Source: Oehlia diaphana (Eukaryota; Glomeromycota; Glomeromycetes; Glomerales; Glomeraceae). Taken from it: a stretch of DNA of 13,073 nucleotides. The notes under the pieces are model-generated. The model saw only the letters and a program-made list of their open reading frames with translations, was not told where the DNA came from and ran no database searches. The stretch's first letter is position 1, and each line of letters opens with the position of its first letter. The DNA lies in assembly GCA_003833135.1 (NCBI GenBank), contig QZLH01000566.1, positions 8,919 to 21,991 on the forward strand, read 5' to 3'. This document shows positions 1-7,684 of this stretch, piece after piece. The position numbers and the translations under genes are program-made.

Positions 1-7
1 GAAAAAA

Positions 8-10
<3 letters not shown>

Positions 11-66
<56 letters not shown>

Positions 67-84
67 AAAATGAAAATGAAAATA
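11..84. repeat. Poly-A run followed by AAAATG hexamer repeats
   Basis: About 54 consecutive A bases (11-64) run into four copies of a hexamer, AAAATG three times and then AAAATA (61-84). The tract ends 18 bases before the stop codon of the arrestin-like gene at 103-1356. On that gene's strand it is therefore a T-rich 3' flank. It is a simple-sequence microsatellite, and its length is prone to assembly error. Confidence 0.9.
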
Positions 85-102
85 TACAAATATGAATGAT
101 TA

Positions 103-1356
103 TTAATCAGTGTTCCTAGTGTTCCTGCCACCAAATTTTACACCAAATAAAGTAAACCGTTTCCTTTGAGATGTATTATTTTTCGTTCTACCATGGCAAG
201 CGACATTTGTTTCTACAAGGGTTTCTTCAGTTTTAGATTCATTATGATAAAACCAAGTATTCGATAAAAGATGTTGTTCTGAAGTATCTTGTTTTGTGGC
301 AAAATTTAAAATAGTAATTTCTTTTTCTAAATCGATTGAAGGTAAATTCGAATTCTCTAAATAAATTTTGATTTTTAATTTATGTCGAATATTAATCATT
401 TCATTGTTCACAGAACAATTTAATTTTCTACCTAAATTAGTTTTTGTTAAATTTAATCTCATTTTAAAATAATAATAATCTTCATTATTATTTGTCTTTA
501 ATTTTTTAGCCTGTTCACCAAATACTGTATCAGTTACTACGAAACCTCCAATTTTTTTCGATTTATCATTGATTTTGAGTTCATGATATTCTTTAATTCT
601 AACACAAATCTTTTTAATTTTAATTTTATCCAAATCATTAATAAAAAATTTCATTGGAATATTAATCATATCTTTATAATTGAACATAGTTTTCTCCAAT
701 TCAACATCATAACGAATATCATCATTAGAATCTAACCATCTAAAAGGTTTATCAAAAGTATTTAAACTCTCCAAATTTTGCCATTTTTGAATTCTACACC
801 AAATATCAACAATTTTCTTTTGATTTAAATGTAATTTAAAAATATTTATTGGACGAAATATTTCCGCACGTAAACTATAAGTAATATGACCTATTTCAGT
901 TCCATCACCTGCAACACCACCAGCAATTTTTCCACCATAACTTTTAACATTAAGGGAAGTTATTGTAGAAGGTAAATTATCCGGTAAATGAAATTCAAAA
1001 GGTAAATCTAAAGTAGAAAGTTCTTCATAATTATTGTTTTTAGACTTCCATATTATTTTTGATTGTTTATATATAATTTTTTCATCATTAATTATATTAT
1101 TATTTTCTTTCCAAGAAATGGATTGTTTACCTTCGAAAATTAATTCAATTTTATTAGTGTATAATGGAGAGTTTACCGGATAATATAAATGAAAGGAACC
1201 TCTTATAGTTGAATTTTCTATGCCATAAAAACCATGTTGAAAATTTGTTGGATTTTGAGATTTAAAGTAAGCTTTCGTACTACAACGATTATAACCCCAA
1301 CTTGGATTATATAAAAGAGTAAAGTCGTTTAAAACATTTGGTATTGATGTTGCCAT
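103..1356 (-). CDS. Arrestin-like protein, paralog 1 (417 aa)
   Basis: This is a single-exon gene for a soluble protein with an arrestin-type double beta-sandwich. Arrestin-fold proteins generally act as cytosolic adaptors linking membrane cargo to ubiquitin ligases or trafficking machinery; the cargo here is unknown. The N-terminal domain spans about residues 43-190. It shows RGSFHLYYPVNSPLYTNKIE (52-71), the conserved DLPFEFHLPDNLPSTI (117-132) and GHITYSLRAEI (156-166). The C-terminal domain spans about residues 215-352, with alternating hydrophobic strands, INIPMKFFI (231-239) and MINIRHKLKIKIYL (320-333). The tail, about 355-417, is Ser/Thr-rich and basic (QRKRFTLFGVKFGG, 397-410). I see no signal peptide, membrane helix, RING finger or PPxY motif. 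The ATG at 1356 begins MATSIPNV, has G at +4, and lies 49 bases from a TATA-like box. A paralog lies 300 bp upstream on the same strand. The family call rests on motif layout and is fairly secure; the function is inferred. Confidence 0.78.
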   Translation of the reverse strand: MATSIPNVLNDFTLLYNPSWGYNRCSTKAYFKSQNPTNFQHGFYGIENSTIRGSFHLYYPVNSPLYTNKIELIFEGKQSISWKENNNIINDEKIIYKQSKIIWKSKNNNYEELSTLDLPFEFHLPDNLPSTITSLNVKSYGGKIAGGVAGDGTEIGHITYSLRAEIFRPINIFKLHLNQKKIVDIWCRIQKWQNLESLNTFDKPFRWLDSNDDIRYDVELEKTMFNYKDMINIPMKFFINDLDKIKIKKICVRIKEYHELKINDKSKKIGGFVVTDTVFGEQAKKLKTNNNEDYYYFKMRLNLTKTNLGRKLNCSVNNEMINIRHKLKIKIYLENSNLPSIDLEKEITILNFATKQDTSEQHLLSNTWFYHNESKTEETLVETNVACHGRTKNNTSQRKRFTLFGVKFGGRNTRNTD

Positions 1357-1655
1357 AATAAAAGATGAGAATTAACCGAGAGAGAGATAGGTTATTTATT
1401 CTAATATTTATAAGGAAATTTTTTTAGCTTAACCTATTCCTATAACATATTATTGGATGATTTGCGAAACATTGAATGAGTACTTAAATAGAAATTGATC
1501 GGACCATTGTTATCCTTTTTTCTCGATTCAATAAAAATATATATGGAATTTCATTTATTCATTAATAAATACTAAGAAACACAAAAAAAATTAATATAGT
1601 TATAGATAATCCATTATTTAAATATTATTTAAAAAAATTTTGCATACAATCAATA
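1357..1655. other. Intergenic spacer between the arrestin-like paralogs
   Basis: This 299-bp spacer holds the promoter of paralog 1, including a GA-rich stretch at 1379-1389 and the TATA-like box at 1405-1412. It also holds the 3' flank of paralog 2. On the minus strand an AATAAA (plus-strand TTTATT, 1554-1559) lies about 100 bases past the stop of paralog 2 and is a plausible poly(A) signal. I see no further gene. Confidence 0.6.
1405..1412 (-). promoter_or_regulatory. TATA-like box of arrestin-like paralog 1
   Basis: TATAAATA on the minus strand lies 49-56 bases upstream of the ATG at 1356. A similar element (TATAAAAT) lies 46-53 bases upstream of the DMAC1-type gene. In DNA this AT-rich such matches occur by chance, so the support is position plus consensus only. 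Confidence 0.4.
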
Positions 1656-2693
1656 TTATTCACATTCTTCTACATCTGACTCTATAACATATATATCATT
1701 ATTAATAGCATTAACAATATCAATTACCTTTTCAAATATTCTAATTTTTCTTCTACCTTTTAAGGAAATATCAATATTAACTTGATGCCAAATATTAATT
1801 AGATCAGTTTTAACGCTATTATGAATTCTTTTTCCATATAAACATAATTTACAATTAATTAAATATTTAATATTATTATCATTATTATTATTTTCAATTT
1901 GAGAAATTTTTTCCTTATTAATAACTTTTTTAAATAATAAATTTTTTATCAAATGAGTTTTATTACCTACTTTTAATAAGTAATTTTCTTTTAAACTAAT
2001 TTGAATTTTCTTAATATTTTTTATAATCCCTTTTTCAATACTTAAAGGTAAATTTATAATATTATTATAATTTTGATCGAATTTTGTTTTATCAAATAAA
2101 ATGGAATATTCATAATTATCAATTTTTTTCGTTAATATAACTGAGTTTTGATTTTCAATCTCCTTTTGTTGAACATATTTTGTTATTGGACATTCTATTT
2201 TAACAATTTTCTTTGATTTTTTTAATAAATTCTTTGGTTTCGTAATTATTGCTTTTATAGAATAATAAATTCTTGCTTTACCAAGATGATTTGTTAATTT
2301 AGAAGGAATTGATAAAATACTAGAAGGAATATTTTCAGGTATCATAAATTCAAAAGGTAAATCTGAATAACTTAGAAGATGACTTTCTTCTTCATTATAA
2401 ACGCAAGTTGAATATTCAAAATATTTAGTTTCAGCATAATTTATTTTATCCCCTTCATTCCATTGTACCATCCCATTTCCACTAAATATAATATCTATTT
2501 TTTCAACTTTTAATGGAGAATTTTTTGGATAACGAACGTGAAATGTACCATTTATTCTTGATTGTTGAATACCCAAACAACCTTGTTGTTTATATGTAAA
2601 ATATAATTTATTATTATTATTATTATTATTATTATAATCATAATAATCATCTTCTGTTGTTTGTTTTGACAATAAATATTTATAATCCTCCAT
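1656..2693 (-). CDS. Arrestin-like protein, paralog 2 (345 aa)
   Basis: This single-exon gene is colinear with its neighbour at 103-1356 and is clearly a divergent paralog. Its N-terminal arrestin domain spans about residues 38-170, with INGTFHVRYPKNSPLKVEKI (47-66, matching the RGSFHLYYPVNSPLY segment of paralog 1), DLPFEFMIPENIPSSI (111-126) and ARIYYSIKAI (140-149). The C-terminal domain spans about 195-330, with INLPLSIEKGIIKNIKKIQI (213-232) and LINIWHQVNIDISLKG (298-313), equivalent to INIRHKLKIKIYL in paralog 1. It lacks the basic tail of paralog 1 and ends with an acidic tail (ESDVEECE). An eight-residue Asn run (21-28), encoded by an AAT microsatellite, precedes the fold. I see no membrane segment, RING finger or PPxY motif. 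The ATG at 2693 is the first in frame and has G at +4. The role is probably an adaptor or scaffold, by family inference only. Confidence 0.75.
   Translation of the reverse strand: MEDYKYLLSKQTTEDDYYDYNNNNNNNNKLYFTYKQQGCLGIQQSRINGTFHVRYPKNSPLKVEKIDIIFSGNGMVQWNEGDKINYAETKYFEYSTCVYNEEESHLLSYSDLPFEFMIPENIPSSILSIPSKLTNHLGKARIYYSIKAIITKPKNLLKKSKKIVKIECPITKYVQQKEIENQNSVILTKKIDNYEYSILFDKTKFDQNYNNIINLPLSIEKGIIKNIKKIQISLKENYLLKVGNKTHLIKNLLFKKVINKEKISQIENNNNDNNIKYLINCKLCLYGKRIHNSVKTDLINIWHQVNIDISLKGRRKIRIFEKVIDIVNAINNDIYVIESDVEECE
2610..2633 (-). repeat. AAT trinucleotide microsatellite encoding poly-Asn
   Basis: Eight successive Asn codons lie near the 5' end of arrestin-like paralog 2 (residues 21-28), just before the folded domain. 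The reading frame stays open through it. Its length probably varies between strains, as is usual for trinucleotide runs. Confidence 0.85.
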
Positions 2694-2933
2694 TAGTTAG
2701 ATGAAAAGAAAAAAGAAAGGTGAATTTTTCAATATAATGAATAAAGATATTGGAAAAAAAAAAAATTTTTTTTTTTTTTATAATAATAAACCCTTCAATA
2801 TAAGATAGATAAATATAAACAATTTCTTATCAGATAGGATATCAATTAAATGTAACAAATACAATAGCGGGAATTTTCAAAAAGTAAACACGTACTACAC
2901 GTGATACATTTGAATAATAATACAAAGAATAGT
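2694..2933. other. Spacer with promoter of paralog 2 and 3' flank of the DMAC1-type gene
   Basis: This 240-bp spacer carries a purine-rich leader next to the ATG of paralog 2 and an A12-T14 junction at 2754-2779. It also carries an E-box-like CACGTG at 2898-2903 within an imperfect inverted repeat (CACGTACTACACGTG). No convincing TATA box stands at the position seen upstream of the other two genes. I see no gene here. Confidence 0.5.
2754..2779. promoter_or_regulatory. A12/T14 tract junction upstream of arrestin-like paralog 2
   Basis: Twelve A bases run directly into fourteen T bases, 61-86 bases upstream of the paralog 2 ATG. Rigid poly(dA:dT) tracts are known to disfavour nucleosomes and mark open promoters in fungi. 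A similar junction lies 63-88 bases upstream of the P450 ATG. The regulatory role is inferred. Confidence 0.35.
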
Positions 2934-3280
2934 CTAATTAAAAAGTCGAAAAATCCCGACTTGCATAAATCCTAATTACAAAGAAAACAAAGAAATAAAT
3001 TACAAACCAGAATGATTATTAATAATTATATATGAAAGTCGGATAAATAATTACCTATTCCAACGAGAGTTAATCCAAATCTATATCCTCGACTCAATTT
3101 AGATTTATGAACAAAAGAATGATATATTGTATAAGTTCCTAATCCCATAAATGTTGCTACACCGATTAAACGACATGATAAACAATCTTTATACTCTTTT
3201 CGTTGATTTTGTAATGTAGTTTCATCTTTAATATTTTCAACATTATTAGTAAGCACGCTAGATTTCTTTTCTGATGCCAT
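2934..3280 (-). CDS. DMAC1/DUF4536-type small mitochondrial membrane protein, two exons (87 aa)
   Basis: Exon 1 is 3055-3280 and exon 2 is 2934-2971, joined across an 83-bp GT...TAG intron. Read through, exon 1 would end in the intron-coded tail NYLSDFHI. Splicing instead adds GFMQVGIFRLFN and a TAG stop, giving 87 residues. Residues 32-37 (DCLSCR) carry the Cys-x-x-Cys pair (33 and 36) typical of the DMAC1/Dmo2 domain (formerly DUF4536). It is followed by a glycine-rich first helix (about 38-56, IGVATFMGLGTYTIYHS). A second helix (about 66-84) is complete only after splicing. Human DMAC1 helps assemble the distal membrane arm of respiratory complex I, so an inner mitochondrial membrane location is expected. 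The ATG at 3280 has a good context (A at -3, G at +4) and a TATA-like box 46 bases upstream. The family is fairly sure; the exact fungal role is less so. Confidence 0.8.
2972..3054 (-). other. Intron of the DMAC1-type gene (83 bp)
   Basis: The donor is G|GTAATT, directly after the first base of Gly76. The acceptor AATTAG|G is preceded by a T-rich stretch (TTTATTTCTTTGTTTTCTTT). Its length matches the two P450 introns (77 and 83 bp). Removing it keeps the frame and completes a hydrophobic helix. Confidence 0.75.
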
Positions 3281-3325
3281 TTTGTTAAATTTAAATTATC
3301 TGCGTAAGAGATATTATAGAGATCG

Positions 3326-3333
3326 ATTTTATA
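3326..3333 (-). promoter_or_regulatory. TATA-like box of the DMAC1-type gene
   Basis: TATAAAAT on the minus strand lies 46-53 bases upstream of the ATG at 3280, nearly the same spacing as the TATA-like box of arrestin-like paralog 1. The support is consensus and spacing only. Confidence 0.4.
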
Positions 3334-3878
3334 CTAAATAAGTACTTTTAAAGTGAACATAAATATCTAAATTTTTGATAATCTCAATTTCAATGCCTCC
3401 TACCTAATTTGTAAACTTGAGAATTTTCTATTTTATCCAAATACGAAAATTACCGTGATTTATATCAATTATGTTCAATTAAAATGTTCTATTTAGAAAA
3501 AAAAAAAAAAAAATTTTTTTGTATTTATTGTAATAATCATATGATAATAAAACTACTAGATTACGTAAAATGAGTCAGATAGGCGTTCCTTTTAAACAGT
3601 CACGGGACGAAGACTTACATAATAAAAATAAATTACGTTCACTCTTTCATTTTCCATAAAAAAATGTGTCTTCCATTTTCTTAAATACAATCTTATCTTT
3701 ATATTTACAAATGGTTATACAAATGGTTATTCAAAAACTCCAAAGTTCCAATTAGAAAGCGAAATTCATACCAATTCATAACAATGCTATCTATATATAT
3801 GCTAGTAACAGCGGTAAAAATCTAGTAGTAGAGGTACTGTAGGTGAATTTTAAGTTTTACACGTTTTAAAAGAATTAA

Positions 3879-4198
3879 AATACTATACGAAAAAATTCTC
3901 ACATCGTTAAAGGTACGTGTTACAAGTGTTGTGCGTTACTCAAAAAATTAGTACGTTTTTGTTTTGAGAACTATGGATATTGTTATTACGTAGTCCTCTT
4001 AACTGTTAAAGGTGGCAATTATTCATAAGAAGCTTATATTCTTCAAGATGATAGTACCGTACTGAGCCTTACATATTTGCTAGGCGGTTCGCCCATTTAT
4101 TGACCAGTAACATATGGTAATCGTTATGGCAATAATGGAACAGATGGAAGGAATGATTGTTCAATGCCAATAGAAAATTCAGATATCCATACTTAAAA
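3879..4198 (+). pseudogene. Possible decayed coding fragment
   Basis: One plus-strand frame runs 106 codons with only two internal stops (TAA at 4026-4028, TGA at 4104-4106). Its last part, CCA at 4107 to the TAA ending at 4198, reads as a Gly/Asn-rich peptide (YGNRYGNNGTDGRND, then CSMPIENSDIHT). The middle part (EAYILQDDSTVLSLTYLLGG) is also protein-like, and local G+C is raised at about 4055-4115. I do not recognise the family. Given the number of frames examined, a run this open can arise by chance, so this is a weak call. An alternative is an unspliced exon of an unrecognised gene. Confidence 0.2.
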
Positions 4199-4975
4199 AA
4201 GAGATTTAGTAATTTAATGATTTAATTCTCCTATGTTTGCCACTTGTTTGCCGCAACTTTTTTACGTGAACACGACTATGTAACTATGCATTCGTGGAAA
4301 TAATAGAGATAATGAAAAGTTGGATCATAATTTGTATCTATTGTTTTTCTTTAATTGGTAATTTCATATATAGTATCGATTACTTTAAATAGCCAAAATT
4401 TAACTAGTTTTCGATCGGTTAATTTATTCACCGATCGCTTTGACAGCAGGTGATTTTATCTCGATAAATTTGTGAAAATTTGTATGCATTGAAACATATT
4501 ACTTCCTTTTAGGAATTTAAAATAATATGGTTTGACAAGGAGATAAAAATTATTTGATGTACATAAATGGATTCAAATACATTCAGTTGAATAAAAAATC
4601 ATGCAAAGTTATTCGTAAAGACATTTTTTTTGGCCCATAATTATTAACCAATATAATAGGTCGATAAAATCAGTACGAGATGTCGCAGTTCTGCAGCAAA
4701 GTGTAATTAACATGTAATGTAATAGTATTTAGAAATGAACTATTTTACCGCTTAGTTACTAACGGTAGGATAGCGTGACCTTTACAGCTTTACCTTCCTT
4801 ATACAGTATATATTAACTAATATTGAAATATTATCAAGGAGTGATTTTGAAAAAATTTCACTTCAATTCATACGTCTGAAAGATCCTGCAAAAATTTCTT
4901 CCTGAGGATTCATATTGAAATCATGAATGATGCAAATAATCATGTAACCATTAGACTATGTACAGTAATGCAGTG

Positions 4976-5045
4976 ATGTGCATTGGAAGGCTTGGAATTA
5001 GAAGAATTGGAAGATTCCAATAGCTTCCAATCTTCTAATGCACAT
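4976..5045. repeat. Imperfect inverted repeat (about 32-bp arms)
   Basis: The left arm starts ATGTGCATTGGAAG (4976) and the right arm ends CTTCTAATGCACAT (5045). The inner parts also pair through TTGGAA/TTCCAA blocks, with mismatches and small offsets. The arms are almost back to back, so single-stranded DNA or RNA could fold into one long hairpin. It may be a MITE-like relic or a structured RNA; no flanking target duplication was identified. Confidence 0.6.
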
Positions 5046-5049
5046 AACT

Positions 5050-5063
5050 GGTGCAAGTGCACC
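5050..5063. repeat. Short perfect inverted repeat GGTGCA-AG-TGCACC
   Basis: Six-base arms are separated by AG, directly after the 4976-5045 hairpin. It belongs to the same TGCA-rich palindrome cluster. Confidence 0.75.
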
Positions 5064-5082
5064 CCTCTTTATATGCACACCA

Positions 5083-5114
5083 TAGCTTGGTCCCAAGCTT
5101 GGGACTTAGAGCTA
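5083..5114. repeat. 16-bp perfect palindrome with outer arms
   Basis: GTCCCAAGCTTGGGAC (5090-5105) is a perfect 16-bp palindrome and unusually GC-rich for this window. Outer arms TAGCT (5083-5087) and AGCTA (5110-5114) extend the dyad across small unpaired bulges. Confidence 0.8.
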
Positions 5115-5130
5115 AGTACCCTCTATGTTC

Positions 5131-5140
5131 TGCACGTGCA
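5131..5140. repeat. 10-bp palindrome TGCACGTGCA
   Basis: This is a perfect palindrome with a CACGTG core, the right-hand member of the palindrome cluster. CACGTG is a classic bHLH (E-box) site, but nothing shows it is used here. Confidence 0.7.
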
Positions 5141-5160
5141 AGCAATCCAATAAATGCATT

Positions 5161-5959
5161 CCCGTGACTAATATATAATGTCGATAGAACGTTAAATTTT
5201 TTTAAAAAAATTTATAGATAAATTAATCTAATTTAAATAAATATGTATTGGCCATTAAAAATTGTATTTCATAAATAAATATGTTAGTTTCTTTTGATTT
5301 AAAGTATATTAGAAAGTACTATGAGTTTAAGAAAACTTTGAATCTATTTTTTCTTCACGCCCTTTTTACTGTAAGTGCATGACTGCATGTGCTTTGCTGC
5401 AGGTGTTACTGAACTTTAAACATAGCTTTAAAGTAAATGACTTAAAATATTTAATTCTGAGATTAAATAATAACAGCATTCGAACTTTATAATTTTTTAG
5501 ATAGAAAGGGAGTGTTTTTTTTTTTTTAATACAGGTATTTTTAGCATGATCACGAAATTTTGACCAATCAGCAGAATATGTAAACGCAAGAGAGATTAAA
5601 TAATCTAATTTTTGTAATTATTATTTTTTATTAATTGTGTCTTATAAATAATTTTGTTCTAACGTTATTACTTCTTACTTTCGAAATAAAAAAAAAAATC
5701 GAAATTAAAAAAGTATATTACACGAAAATAAGAATGAAAAAAAAAAGAAAGAAAAGAAACAAATATATTACAAGGCTCCCATTAAATAATGTGAACCATT
5801 GAAAGATATTTAAAATATAATAAAATTAAAGAAAAGATAATAAAAGTGAGATATTATAAAATAAATCACAAAAATGTAACAAATATTTAACAAAGAAAAT
5901 TCATCCACCGAAAAAAAAAAAACTTAAAAAAATGTCCAAAAAATTATAATATTTGTCTT
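5161..5959. other. Intergenic region and 3' flank of the P450 gene
   Basis: This is AT-rich DNA with several A or T runs (for example 5515-5528, 5688-5698 and 5737-5747). A second small TGCA-rich patch, TGCATGACTGCATGTGC, lies at 5377-5393. The last few hundred bases are the 3' flank of the P450 gene. I see no clear poly(A) signal close to the stop and no gene. Confidence 0.5.
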
Positions 5960-7622
5960 TTAATTTCTAACTCTGATACCAACATCAAACTTTTTACTCC
6001 TTAAACTTGGAGTAATAAATTGTACAATTTGTAAATCTTGCTTTTCTACCATTTCAAATTCAAAATTTAATAATAAAGAAGCTAATACTAATCTTATTTC
6101 CATCATAGCAAAATTATTTCCAATACATAATCTTGAACCAGCGCCAAATGTAAAAATATTTCGTTTTAATTCTACGGAATCACCATTTATCCAACGTTCT
6201 GGTACGAATTCATCAGCATCTGCACCCCAAATTTCTTTTGAATGTTGTACTTGATATATTGATGCTGATACAATTGTATCTTTTGGTACGAAATATCCAT
6301 CAATCATCATATCATCGTTCGTTTGACGTAATATTCCACCCATTGCTGCTGGGAAAAGACGTAAAATTTCATTGATAACCGCGTTAAGATATTTAAGATC
6401 TTTAAGATTTTCATGATTTAGTGATTGAGGTCCATTAGGAAAAGCTGATGATAATTCATTTATAAGATTACGCAATTTCTCTGGATGATGAAGTAACATA
6501 ATTAATGCCATATTGATACTGAAAGAACTTGTATCACTACCAGCAATTAAAAATTCCATAATTTGATCTTGAATTTCAAATTCATTTAATCCCTCATTTG
6601 TTACTTCATCTCGAGTGTCCAATATAATTTGTAAAATATCTTCACGTGATTTTCCTTGAGCATTTAAATTTCTACGTTCTTTAATAATCTTTTGAATAAA
6701 TTCGTCCGTCCAAGAATCTTTCTTTAAAAATGGTCTCATATAAGGAAAAGTATGATATAAAACACGTCTTTTTAATTCTTGAAAAACTTTTCCTGGAAGT
6801 GGATGATCACCCTTTTCAACTAAATTAAATGATTCTCCAAATGCCGTTTCTCCAATAATATCTAATGATGTTGCTTGAATTAATTGATGAATATTAACGA
6901 TTGGTAAACCATTTTCGTTAAATTTAAGTGCCAAGTCAGATTTACTTGTAATTGATGAGATGATCTTTATTCTATCGACAAGTACATTTATACATGATTG
7001 CATTAATGGTTCAAGTGATGCGATATATTTAATGGAGAATGCAGGTGATAATAAACGTTTTCGTTGTTTGTGAAAAATTCGATCACTAAAAAAAGGTAGG
7101 ACAATAATAATTAGTCACGTGCACAAATAGTATATTGATACTGTATACAAATTTAATTAATTACATACGTTGCAGAGAATAAAGTTGCAATTTCTGGGTC
7201 AGCTCGAATTCCAGCAATAGCGTCATTTTTTGGTAAATCCTATTGAAGTAAAAACATGTAAGAAATGGAATTCAACTTTATTTTCAAAAAAAAAAAATAT
7301 ATATATAGATACATACATTGGTGACGAGAATTTGTCTAACAGCTTCCTTGGAAGAAAATAAAATGAATTTTGGACCAACTCTTACAACGCTACCATATTT
7401 ATGATGTAATTGATAAAACCATTCAAAAACACGACCTTCAGGTCTTCTTATCATAATTGAAAATTCTGATAATGAACATAATTTTGGTCCTGGTATTACG
7501 CTTAATGGACTTATATACGCGTTGTAAACCATTTTTATTATGAATTTTGAAAGAATTATTAGAAATAACCATCCAAATAATTTTAGTAAATTGATTGTTG
7601 GTGCTTCTACGAAAGTAATCAT
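5960..7622 (-). CDS. Cytochrome P450 monooxygenase, three exons (500 aa)
   Basis: The exons are 7317-7622, 7169-7239 and 5960-7085 (306, 71 and 1126 bp). They join in frame to 500 residues, a normal length for a eukaryotic class II P450. An N-terminal membrane anchor (about 10-35) is followed by the proline hinge IPGPK (43-47). The C-helix region FHKQRKRLLSPAFS is residues 130-143, with His in place of the common Trp. The oxygen-activation motif AGSDTS is at 307-312, ExxR at 365-368 (Glu365, Arg368) and PERW at 421-424. The heme loop FGAGSRLCIG is at 439-448, with Cys446 as the heme ligand. The product should be anchored in the ER and take electrons from a P450 reductase to oxidise a lipid-like or xenobiotic substrate. 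The substrate and CYP family cannot be assigned by reading. All hallmark residues are intact, so it is probably active. The ATG at 7622 has A at -3, and a 9-bp tandem repeat lies just upstream. Confidence 0.92.
7086..7168 (-). other. P450 intron 2 (83 bp)
   Basis: The donor AC|GTATGT splits a Thr codon (residue 126), and the acceptor is TTTTTTAG|T. Joining restores SATDRIFHKQRKRLLSPAF, the expected sequence across the P450 B'-C region. Confidence 0.88.
7240..7316 (-). other. P450 intron 1 (77 bp)
   Basis: The donor AAT|GTATGT follows Asn102, and the acceptor is TTCAATAG|G. It lies between codons and contains a T run next to a TA-rich stretch. Joining gives ILVTNDLPKN, a typical P450 segment. 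Confidence 0.88.
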
Positions 7623-7641
7623 GGTGATTAAACTTTGAAAG

Positions 7642-7683
7642 ATTATGTAAATTGTGTAAATTGTGTAAATTGTGTAAATTATG
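7642..7683 (-). repeat. 9-bp tandem repeat in the P450 leader
   Basis: There are 4.7 copies of a 9-bp unit, ATTATGTAA, then ATTGTGTAA three times, then ATTATG. On the gene strand the unit reads TTACACAAT. It begins 20 bases upstream of the P450 ATG and covers the position where the other genes have their TATA-like boxes. It could lie in the 5' leader or the core promoter. Confidence 0.85.
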
Positions 7684-7684
7684 A

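Larger units (their letters stand above)
3281..4975. other. Intergenic region, mostly unannotatable
   Basis: This AT-rich sequence begins with the promoter of the DMAC1-type gene and has an A17-T7 junction at 3497-3520. The only stretch with a protein-like look is about 3879-4198 on the plus strand, listed separately. No tRNA, intact open frame of convincing length or transposon end is visible in the rest. Confidence 0.5.

Noticed and set aside
11..64. Poly-A run as a retrotransposon tail
   Set aside because: No retroelement coding sequence or target-site duplication adjoins it, and similar A/T runs occur throughout the window. Simple sequence is the safer reading.
103..2693. PPxY motifs in the arrestin-like proteins
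   Set aside because: I looked for PPxY and LPxY in both proteins and found none. Assignment to the Rsp5-adaptor alpha-arrestins is therefore not supported by motif.
3026..3054. Unspliced C-terminus NYLSDFHI of the DMAC1-type protein
   Set aside because: It starts exactly at a GTAATT donor and truncates the second membrane helix. Splicing to 2971 gives a better family-like end.
7642..7683. Tandem repeats as a CRISPR array
   Set aside because: The units are 9 bp and directly adjacent, without spacers, and the DNA is eukaryotic with spliced genes.
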